Source: Fibrobacter sp. UWB13 (GTDB taxonomy: Bacteria > Fibrobacterota > Fibrobacteria > Fibrobacterales > Fibrobacteraceae). From it: a stretch of DNA of 64,000 nt. The notes beneath the pieces were generated by a model. That model made no database searches, was not told where the DNA came from, and worked only from the letters and a program-made list of their open reading frames with translations. The stretch's first letter is position 1. Each line of letters opens with the position of its first letter. The stretch spans positions 1,736,001 through 1,800,000 of the forward strand of contig NZ_FXAX01000001.1 of the NCBI RefSeq assembly GCF_900177805.1, read 5' to 3'. The translations under genes and the position numbers were made by a program. Shown one piece after another: positions 1 to 7,276 of this stretch.

Positions 1-2814
1 ACGAGCGAACGCGTTTACGATGCCTTGATGCTCGGTAAGAGTTATCAGGAAAAATTGGTGGATGGGACAACGAAAAGTTTCAATCTGAATTATATCGATT
101 GGGACAATTTCGAAAACAATGTTTTCCATGTGACGGAGGAATTCTCTTGCGACAGCTGGGACAAGCAGAAAAACGCCCGCCCCGATATTGTCGTGTTCGT
201 GAATGGAATTCCTTTTGCCGTTATCGAGTGCAAGGCTCCCGATATTTCTGAAGAAAAGGGTGTAGAGCAGAATATCCGCAACCAAAAAGCGGAATATATT
301 CCGCAGCTGTTCAAGTACGTGCAGATGGTTGTCGCAACAAACAAGAATGCGGTCGAGTATGCGACTGTGGGCACCGGGAAAAAATTCTGGAATATATGGC
401 GTGAACAGGATACAGAATGGCAAGCGAGCCTTGTTGATCAGATTGTTGCGGGGCGTGTCCCGACGGAACAGGACAAGACGCTGATTTCGCTGTTCGAAAA
501 AGAACGCTTGCGCAAGTTCGCGAAGTATTTTGTCGTTTACGATGCCAACATCAAAAAGATTTGCCGATACCAGCAGTTCTTTGCGGTAGAGGCGATTATG
601 AAGACCATTGCCGAAAATGACCCGGCAGGCAACCGTCAGAGTGGCGTCATCTGGCATACGCAAGGCTCGGGCAAGTCGCTTACTATGGTGATGGTTTCCA
701 AGTATATTCTTGAAGAGCTGAGTTCGGTAAGCCCCAAAGTGATTGTCGTGACCGACCGTAAGGAACTTGACAAGCAGATTGCAAAGACGTTTACGCACAC
801 ACGCCTGACGCCGGCCCGTGCTACAAGCGGCAAAAACCTTTGCGACCTGATTAACGAGGGCAAGGCTGACGTCATTACATCGATTATCAACAAGTTCAAT
901 ACGGTAGATAATCAGGGTGTCAAGAACAATTCCAGGGATATTTTCGTCCTTGTTGATGAAAGCCACCGTTCGAACTACGGCTCGCTTGCTACCAAGATGC
1001 GAACGGTATTCCCGAACGCCTGCTACATCGGCTTTACCGGCACGCCGCTTCTGAAAAACGAAAAGAACACCTTGCATAAGTTCGGCAAGCTGATTCACAA
1101 ATACACGATTAAGGATGGTGTAGAAGACAAGGCGATTGTACCGCTGATTTATGAAGGCCGCTTTGTGGACCAGAAAGTCGATGAAGAAAATATCGATTTG
1201 TGGTTCAAGATGGTGACGAAAAAGCTGAACAAATCGCAGATTGCAGAACTGAAAGCAAAATGGAGCAGCATTCAAAAACTTACGTCTAGCGATTCGCGCA
1301 TTCGGCGTGTGGCAATAGATATTTACCAGCATTTTATGGACGGTTACAAGGAATCGGGATTCAAGGCGATGCTGGCGTGTAATTTCAAACGCGATGCCGT
1401 GCGCTACAAGCAAATTTTCGATACCCTTTGCGACATCAGGACGGAGGTAGTCATTTCGGCCCCGGATATGCGCGAAGGTCATGACGATGTTGACGAAAGT
1501 TCCGATGACCTTGTCGTAAGCTTCTGGAACAAGATGATGAAGCAGTATGACGATGCCGATGACTACGAGGATACGCTGAAAAGCCAGTTCTACGATGGCG
1601 AAATTGACATCTTGATTGTCTGCAGCAAGTTGCTTACGGGTTATGACGCCCCGAGGACGCAGGTCCTTTACATAGACAAGGAACTTAAGGATCATGGGCT
1701 GCTACAGGCGATAGCTCGTACGAACCGACTATACGAAGGTAAGGATTTTGGCCTGATTGTAGATTATCGAGGCCTAATTAGCAAGTTGGACGCCGCCATG
1801 GAAGTGTATAGCGGTGCCGGACTTGAAAATTACGATTCGGCGGACATCAAGGGCGTTGTCGTCGATGTCATGGCTTGCGTGGCACGCCTCCGCGAAACAT
1901 ACTCGCAGTTGTGGGATATTTTTGCATCTGTCAAGAACAGGAAGGATACGGAAGAGATTGAAATCTTTTTGGCGGATACAGAAGTCCGAGCCAAGTTCTA
2001 CGATGCTCTCTGCGTTTTTGGTCGCGCTTTTACAATGGTGATGAACTCCGTGAAGGCGTTTGCCGCGTTCGAACGCAGAGAAATCGAAATGTTCCGAGAT
2101 ACATTCGTGTTTTTCTCGAAGATTCGCCGCAGCGTGAAAATCCGCTATGCCGATGCGCTTGACAATTCGGAATACGAACCGCAAATGCGAAACCTGCTGG
2201 ATACTTATATGTCCGTGAAGGATGTGCAGCAGATTTACGAACCGATTGATATCATGAATATCGGCGATTTCGACAAGGTTGTTGACAAATTGCCGTCGGA
2301 TAGGTCTAAGGCCGATGCTATCGTATCGCATCTTACAAAACGCATAAAGCTGAACCGCGATGAAGACCCTGCCTTTTATGATAGTTTCTCTAAAAGAATC
2401 AATACTGTCTTGGAAGAATTCAAGAATAGGATTCTTTCAGAAAAGGAATACCTCAAGCAAATATTTGAGGTGTTAGGGGATTTCCGTAGAGGCGATACCA
2501 AACAGAAGTTCCCGGAAAAGATTGCGGGTGATTTGGATGCGCAAGCATTTTATGGCGTTGCCATGCCTGTACTTTCTGAAAAATACAATATGGATTCCGA
2601 AGCTATCGCGACTGTTTCGCAGAAGATAACGCAGATAGTGCGGACTCATGATACCGTTGACTGGAAAACGAATATCGATATCCACAACCGTATTCGCCAG
2701 GATATTGACGACTTGTTCTATGAATTGGAAAACGACAAGAGTATTGCAGTAGATTTTGACGACATCGACAAAATCACGGAAAGCGTGCTGAACGTCGCCA
2801 TGAGGAGATTCTGA
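1..2814 (+). CDS. hsdR: Type I restriction endonuclease subunit R (HsdR), 5' truncated by window edge
   Basis: This is the motor and nuclease subunit of a type I restriction-modification complex, which translocates and cuts unmodified DNA. The frame is open to base 1, so the true start lies outside; a TTG at 25 and ATG at 28 are only internal codons. Numbering from base 25, the PD-(D/E)xK nuclease motif is D54, E68 and K70 in RPDIVVFVNG...VIECK. Walker A (QGSGKS) is near 213-218, the DESH box near 310, and FTGTP, LLTGYDAP and QAIARTNR give the other SF2 helicase motifs, followed by a helical C-terminal region. The stop overlaps the next ATG (TGATG). HsdM and HsdS are presumably upstream. Confidence 0.95.
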   Translation, partial: TSERVYDALMLGKSYQEKLVDGTTKSFNLNYIDWDNFENNVFHVTEEFSCDSWDKQKNARPDIVVFVNGIPFAVIECKAPDISEEKGVEQNIRNQKAEYIPQLFKYVQMVVATNKNAVEYATVGTGKKFWNIWREQDTEWQASLVDQIVAGRVPTEQDKTLISLFEKERLRKFAKYFVVYDANIKKICRYQQFFAVEAIMKTIAENDPAGNRQSGVIWHTQGSGKSLTMVMVSKYILEELSSVSPKVIVVTDRKELDKQIAKTFTHTRLTPARATSGKNLCDLINEGKADVITSIINKFNTVDNQGVKNNSRDIFVLVDESHRSNYGSLATKMRTVFPNACYIGFTGTPLLKNEKNTLHKFGKLIHKYTIKDGVEDKAIVPLIYEGRFVDQKVDEENIDLWFKMVTKKLNKSQIAELKAKWSSIQKLTSSDSRIRRVAIDIYQHFMDGYKESGFKAMLACNFKRDAVRYKQIFDTLCDIRTEVVISAPDMREGHDDVDESSDDLVVSFWNKMMKQYDDADDYEDTLKSQFYDGEIDILIVCSKLLTGYDAPRTQVLYIDKELKDHGLLQAIARTNRLYEGKDFGLIVDYRGLISKLDAAMEVYSGAGLENYDSADIKGVVVDVMACVARLRETYSQLWDIFASVKNRKDTEEIEIFLADTEVRAKFYDALCVFGRAFTMVMNSVKAFAAFERREIEMFRDTFVFFSKIRRSVKIRYADALDNSEYEPQMRNLLDTYMSVKDVQQIYEPIDIMNIGDFDKVVDKLPSDRSKADAIVSHLTKRIKLNRDEDPAFYDSFSKRINTVLEEFKNRILSEKEYLKQIFEVLGDFRRGDTKQKFPEKIAGDLDAQAFYGVAMPVLSEKYNMDSEAIATVSQKITQIVRTHDTVDWKTNIDIHNRIRQDIDDLFYELENDKSIAVDFDDIDKITESVLNVAMRRF

Positions 2815-3515
2815 TGCTCCGCACAGTTGTTGTAGAGGGCAAGTCTATAGGCTACATGCTTGAGCGAAAGCCCGTCAAGAATATAAACCTGCGTATCCGT
2901 GCCGACCAAAGCGTGTATGTATCTGCTCCGAAAGATGTAAATGCAAAGACTGTCGATGCATTTGTATCCGAAAAATCAGCGTACATATTGCGCGCACTCA
3001 AAAAATTCAAGGACAAAAACCGTGAGACTGTTTTAGAGAACAACTTTGTTAATGGCGAAACGGTCAAGTTCTTGGGCCGCAACTTGCGTCTCAAAATAAA
3101 GAATGCATCGCGCAGTAAAGTAGAATCAGACGAAAGTTACGTGACGTTATATGTTAAGGATGTGCAAGATGCCGATTTAAAAAAACGCGTGCTCGAAACA
3201 TGGCTCCGCAAAAAATGCAAAGACGAAATAACGGCAATTTGCAAGAAGGTTTACCCACAAGTAAAAAAATATGGCATCGCGTTCCCAGAAATCCAGCTCC
3301 GCGAAATGGTTTCTCGTTGGGGTTCCTGTTCTCCGAAAAAAGGATTCGTGACATTCAATACTGCACTAATCGCCATGCCAGTGTCGTGCATTGAATATGT
3401 AGTTACGCACGAATTTACGCATTTCCTATACCCGAACCATTCCAAAAAGTTCTACCAGCAGCTGGCGACATTCATGCCCGACTGGGAAGAACGTAAAAAA
3501 CGGCTGGAAGGGTGA
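2814..3515 (+). CDS. YgjP-like (M48-type) zinc metallopeptidase downstream of HsdR
   Basis: The 233-residue protein matches the YgjP/DUF45 family of small zinc metallopeptidases. HEFTH at about 199-203 supplies two zinc ligands, and the preceding SRWGSCS and the THFLYPNHSKKFY segment are typical. It starts inside the hsdR stop codon (TGATG), so it is translationally coupled to hsdR. Genes of this family often follow hsdR, but their role there is not settled; processing of the restriction complex or of a host protein is conceivable. There is no signal peptide, so it should be cytoplasmic. Confidence 0.85.
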   Translation: MLRTVVVEGKSIGYMLERKPVKNINLRIRADQSVYVSAPKDVNAKTVDAFVSEKSAYILRALKKFKDKNRETVLENNFVNGETVKFLGRNLRLKIKNASRSKVESDESYVTLYVKDVQDADLKKRVLETWLRKKCKDEITAICKKVYPQVKKYGIAFPEIQLREMVSRWGSCSPKKGFVTFNTALIAMPVSCIEYVVTHEFTHFLYPNHSKKFYQQLATFMPDWEERKKRLEG

Positions 3516-3534
3516 TATCAATAATTAGGATAAT

Positions 3535-3693
3535 ATGCAAACTCCACTTGAAATTCTGAAGACGGTCTTCGGCTACAGTTCCTTTCGCCCGATGCAAGAG
3601 ACTTCGCAAATTCGTTCACTGTTTTACCTCTTTTACCGTACTTGTTTTTCTCAAATTTTAATTGTATATTACCTTCAGCACCAGAAAGGGTGA
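3535..3693 (+). pseudogene. recQ 5' remnant
   Basis: A 52-codon frame starts with a RecQ helicase N-terminus: residues 4-22 include LEILKTVFGYSSFRPMQE, the usual zone just before the Q motif. Similarity stops at about base 3600 and the rest (SLFYLFYRTCFSQ...) is unrelated. No helicase motif follows. It looks like the 5' end of a recQ gene left by a deletion or insertion junction immediately after the hsdR operon. Confidence 0.6.
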
Positions 3694-3701
3694 TGTTATT
3701 A

Positions 3702-3736
3702 GATCGCAATCCGCGCAAGCGGGGCGGTCTTTATTT
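3702..3736 (+). terminator. Rho-independent terminator
   Basis: A GC-rich hairpin has outer arms GATCGC/GCGGTC (one G-U pair) and inner arms CCGC/GCGG closed by a GCAA tetraloop. It is followed by TTTATTTTTT. It probably ends transcription from the hsdR operon. Confidence 0.6.
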
Positions 3737-3753
3737 TTTAAGGGAGCAAAAAT

Positions 3754-4245
3754 ATGAACAGAATCAAACTTATCGGAATCAACACAGAGGGATCCATGCG
3801 ATTGTGGTTTGGGCCAGAAACGAAAATCGGTGTTTTCGCGTCGAGAGATTTTGACGCAGATGATTATCGACTGGAGCAATGGGCCGCAGAAGCAGGGCGG
3901 TTCCATCAATGTCTTGTGGGCACATTCCATTCGGATGCGGAGCGTCGTATTTTAGACATTGCGCTTGCGAACGGTGCGTTTGCGGTCTGGATTCGCGGGT
4001 GCAGTCTTCCCCGCATTTATCGTGGCGCCGTGGAAAAAGCGATGGAAAACGACCACTTGCTTACGCTTTCGTGCTTCCACAGAAAGCACCACACAGAAGC
4101 GACTGCGCGTTATTGCGTGCAATTGGTGTCCATGTGCACGAAAAAGCACACGTTCTTTATGAACGAAAACGATTCGCTGTTGGAGCCTGCTTATCGTAAA
4201 GTAGCATGGCATCGCAACACGCAGCTTTTTTACGGACGCGATTAG
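3754..4245 (+). CDS. DprA-like Rossmann-fold protein, function unknown
   Basis: The 163-residue cytoplasmic protein resembles the short DprA/Smf-like family that keeps only a Rossmann-type core. The GTFHSDAERRILDIAL segment (residues about 56-71) matches the family's FHSPxERExLDILL block. The stretch on a strand-turn-helix with RGCSLPRIYRGAVEKAMENDHLLTLSCF and the late NENDSLLEPAYRKVA fit the same pattern. It starts 7 bases after AGGGAGC. The gene stands alone between two terminator-like signals. Family assignment is moderate; no biochemical role can be read from the sequence. Confidence 0.5.
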   Translation: MNRIKLIGINTEGSMRLWFGPETKIGVFASRDFDADDYRLEQWAAEAGRFHQCLVGTFHSDAERRILDIALANGAFAVWIRGCSLPRIYRGAVEKAMENDHLLTLSCFHRKHHTEATARYCVQLVSMCTKKHTFFMNENDSLLEPAYRKVAWHRNTQLFYGRD

Positions 4246-4304
4246 TGCGCATTTCATTACTGTAATAAACGTTCACGCGTTTTCTAAAAATATATCTTTA
4301 AAAT

Positions 4305-5039
4305 ATGATTACACTTCTCCAAAAATCTGTTTTCGCTCTTGCCATTTGCGGAGCAACTCTTTGCAGTTTTGCGGCAGACGCAAAGCCATACGTCAAGGCA
4401 GACGCGCTTCCGAACGCGCTCAACTTCTACCCTGCGCCGCCGGAAACAACGTCCGTCCAGTTCATGTACGACATCTCGCAATACATGTGGGGCAAAGCGA
4501 TGCGAGCGGATTCCGCACGTGCCGCCCTGGCCGTGGCGCAGGCGGTAGAAACGATCGAGGACATGGCCAAGATGTTCAGCGAACCTTTTGGCATGGAAAT
4601 TTCGGCAAAGAAGACGCCCGCCATCATGAACATGCTCGAACGCGGAATCCGAACGCTTAAGCAGGTGGGGAGCCAGCCCAAAAGGCATTACATGAGACGC
4701 CGCCCCTATGACCGCTTCAACGAATCGACTCTTGTCCCTGCCGAAGAAGAGCGGCTGAGAACGAATGGCTCCTACCCGTCGGGACACACCATTCGCGCCT
4801 GGTCAATGGCATTGCTCTTGGTCGAGGTGAACCCCGCTGCGCAAGACGCATTGTTGAAGTACGCCTATGAATGGGGTCAAAGTCGCGTGATTGCAGGGTT
4901 CCATTGGCAAAGCGATGTTGATGCCTCCAAGGTTCTTGTTTCAGGAGCGTTTGCAAGCTTGCACAACGACGAAACGTTCCTTGCCGACATGAAAAAGGCA
5001 CGAGCCGAATTCAAGAAGTTATCTGCAAAAAAGAAATAG
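4305..5039 (+). CDS. Periplasmic class A (PAP2-family) acid phosphatase
   Basis: The 244-residue protein has a signal peptide (residues 1 to about 24, ending SFAADA) and the full PAP2 phosphatase signature. This comprises KRHYMRRRP (K-x6-RP), GSYPSGHT (PSGH), and SRVIAGFHWQSD (SR-x5-H-x3-D). Class A nonspecific acid phosphatases of the PhoN type have this size and order and release phosphate from organic esters in the periplasm. No operon partner is evident: the next gene is convergent. The assignment is strong at family level; the substrate is unknown. Confidence 0.88.
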   Translation: MITLLQKSVFALAICGATLCSFAADAKPYVKADALPNALNFYPAPPETTSVQFMYDISQYMWGKAMRADSARAALAVAQAVETIEDMAKMFSEPFGMEISAKKTPAIMNMLERGIRTLKQVGSQPKRHYMRRRPYDRFNESTLVPAEEERLRTNGSYPSGHTIRAWSMALLLVEVNPAAQDALLKYAYEWGQSRVIAGFHWQSDVDASKVLVSGAFASLHNDETFLADMKKARAEFKKLSAKKK

Positions 5040-5094
5040 CCTGCGGAAATTATCCACAGGCATTACATGGAACTCGCTGCAGTACTAGACAGCG

Positions 5095-6030
5095 CTATTT
5101 ATCCCAGCGGCGGTAAACATTCGCGAGAATCGCACCGGAAATGTTATGCCATACGGAGAAAATGGCTCCAGGAACGGTCGCCATGGCAAGGCCAGAGAAT
5201 GCGGTCGCCGCAAGGCTTGTAGCAAGCCCGGAATTCTGCATGCCGATTTCAATAGAGAGGGCTTTTGTTTTGGGCGTAGAGAACTTGAGCATTTTGCCGA
5301 GACCAAAGCCACAGCCGTAACCGAGCAAGTTGTGCAAAATCACCACCGCGAACACGATAGCGCCCGTCGAAAGAATCTTCGCTGCATTGTGCGAAACGAC
5401 AGCCGCAACAATCATCGCAATAGCAACCACAGAAACGAGCGGCAGAACTTTAATCGCCCGCGCAGTCCATTTGCCAAAGAACTTGTTGATAACAAATCCT
5501 AACGCAATCGGCACAAGCACCACCTTCACGATGGAGAGGAACATCGCCATCACATCGACATTGACCGTTGTTCGGAGTAGCAAATAGGTAATCGCCGGAG
5601 TCAGCACAGGCGCAAGAAGCGTATTCACGCTCGTCATGCCGACAGAAAGTGCGACATCGCCCTTCGAGAGGTAAGTGATGACGTTACTCGCAGTGCCACC
5701 TGGGCAAGTGCCCACGAGAACCACGCCCGCCATTAAAGCTGCATCGAGTCCAAACGCTTTCGAAAGTAAAAAAGCAAGTGCAGGCATCACGATAAATTGC
5801 GCCGCGCATCCAATCGTAATTTCTTTCGGTCGCATGAAAACCAGCGCAAAATCACTCAACTTGAGCGTAAGCCCCATGCCAAACATCACGACCATCAAAA
5901 GGTAATTCACCCACGAAAGTTGGATCCAAAGAGTCGTGCTTGGGGCAAATAAAGAGAGGGCTGCAATAGCAAGCACCACCACAGCCATCCACTTGCCAAT
6001 AAATTCACTTATTTTTTCAAGAATACGCAT
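5095..6030 (-). CDS. Bile acid:sodium symporter (BASS/SBF) family transporter
   Basis: This inner-membrane protein of about 311 residues has nine to ten hydrophobic segments and BASS hallmarks. These are MFGMGLTLKLSDF in the N-terminal half, the GTCPGGTASNVITYLSKGDVALS sodium-site segment, and EIGMQNSGLA near the C-terminus. Members move organic anions with sodium; the substrate here is unknown. I chose the ATG at 6030 (MRILEKISEF) because AAGGTG lies about 8 bases upstream. The frame extends to 6123, but those extra 31 residues are unlike the family. Confidence 0.88.
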   Translation of the reverse strand: MRILEKISEFIGKWMAVVVLAIAALSLFAPSTTLWIQLSWVNYLLMVVMFGMGLTLKLSDFALVFMRPKEITIGCAAQFIVMPALAFLLSKAFGLDAALMAGVVLVGTCPGGTASNVITYLSKGDVALSVGMTSVNTLLAPVLTPAITYLLLRTTVNVDVMAMFLSIVKVVLVPIALGFVINKFFGKWTARAIKVLPLVSVVAIAMIVAAVVSHNAAKILSTGAIVFAVVILHNLLGYGCGFGLGKMLKFSTPKTKALSIEIGMQNSGLATSLAATAFSGLAMATVPGAIFSVWHNISGAILANVYRRWDK

Positions 6031-6155
6031 TGCAAAACACCTTGTTAAAGCGAAAGCTCCGAGCCTCCCTAGAGCTCCCAATGAATATAGAATATTTACA
6101 ATTTTCACTAAAAAAACAGACATCGCTATTTTGAAAAATCAAGTATATTAATAGG

Positions 6156-7184
6156 GTGAACAGCATACTTCAGACATTGTCAAAACACAGAAGTGCCATA
6201 ATGGGCTTTGCCATATTATGGATTATGCTGTTTCATTTGCGAGTCCCTACAGATATAGACTTCATAGATTTTTTCAGGTCCGTCGGTTATGGCGGTGTAG
6301 ACATTTTCTTATTTTTGTCCGGTTTCGGTCTTTACTATTCCCTATCCAGAAAAAATTTTGATTTAAAGAAATATTATAAGAGCCGTTTTTTCCGCATCCT
6401 TCCCGAATTTTGGATTGTGATAGGCTTTGCCTTTTTGGCGCAAATGGATTTTAGCACTAGGGCTTTTTACCAATTGATATGCAAGGCGACAACACTAGGC
6501 TACTGGATTGGGTATCGTGACGAATCGTGGTTTATTTCTTGCATAGTGTTCCTATACGCAATATTCCCTGTTTACTTCAAGCTATTCAAAAAATACGGGT
6601 ATAAAGCATCGTTCTATTTTATCGGAGCGGGATTTTCTTTAATGTTAATCTACGCATTAACTTGTATTCTTTGCTACAACAACAAGAACTACGGGGGATT
6701 CATCATATTAACTTACGCAAGGCTCCCGATATTTTTCATAGGTGCAATTTTTGGCCATTGGGCAAAAGACGGTTGCAACATTAGACTCACCAAAAAGCTC
6801 AAAACAATAGGTTTATCATCAGCCTTTATCGCGACAATTATTTTATTCACATTCCAGACCTATTTTTTCTACGCCTTGCAAACCTGTTCTCTAGCCTATC
6901 TCCCCTACATTATCATAACACCTGTTCTGTGCTTACTTCTTGCAAAATTTTTTGACAAATATAAAACCATTGATAAGATTTTCACCATCTTCGGGCTCAT
7001 GTCATTGGAATTGTATTTGTGCCACATATTTATATACAAATTATTCTTTGATTTCATAGACTTTTTGGATAAAGATTCTTCGAACATTCTTACCATGCTA
7101 ATTTCATTTTTTGCGGCATACCTCTTGTACATCGTCAACAAAAAAGTCTTGTCAAGAAGAACCCATATTAGAATTAGGCCCTAA
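6156..7184 (+). CDS. Membrane acyltransferase, acyltransferase_3 (OafA-like) family
   Basis: The 342-residue polytopic protein starts with GTG. Features of acyltransferase_3 enzymes are the early FAILWIMLFHL segment carrying the conserved histidine, GGVDIFLFLSGFGLYYS, and the RFFRILPEFW arginine loop. These enzymes typically O-acetylate surface glycans or other extracytoplasmic acceptors. The gene is AT-richer than its neighbours and is single, which suggests acquisition by transfer. The acceptor is unknown; the polysaccharide locus at 31.7-52.5 kb is far away. Confidence 0.82.
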   Translation: MNSILQTLSKHRSAIMGFAILWIMLFHLRVPTDIDFIDFFRSVGYGGVDIFLFLSGFGLYYSLSRKNFDLKKYYKSRFFRILPEFWIVIGFAFLAQMDFSTRAFYQLICKATTLGYWIGYRDESWFISCIVFLYAIFPVYFKLFKKYGYKASFYFIGAGFSLMLIYALTCILCYNNKNYGGFIILTYARLPIFFIGAIFGHWAKDGCNIRLTKKLKTIGLSSAFIATIILFTFQTYFFYALQTCSLAYLPYIIITPVLCLLLAKFFDKYKTIDKIFTIFGLMSLELYLCHIFIYKLFFDFIDFLDKDSSNILTMLISFFAAYLLYIVNKKVLSRRTHIRIRP

Positions 7185-7276
7185 CGCCATTCGAAGCCGC
7201 ACAATGCCCATGTTGCAAAATCGTTTTATTACATTTTGAACATGAGTAAACCCTACCCCATTCTTGAGGAGGATAA

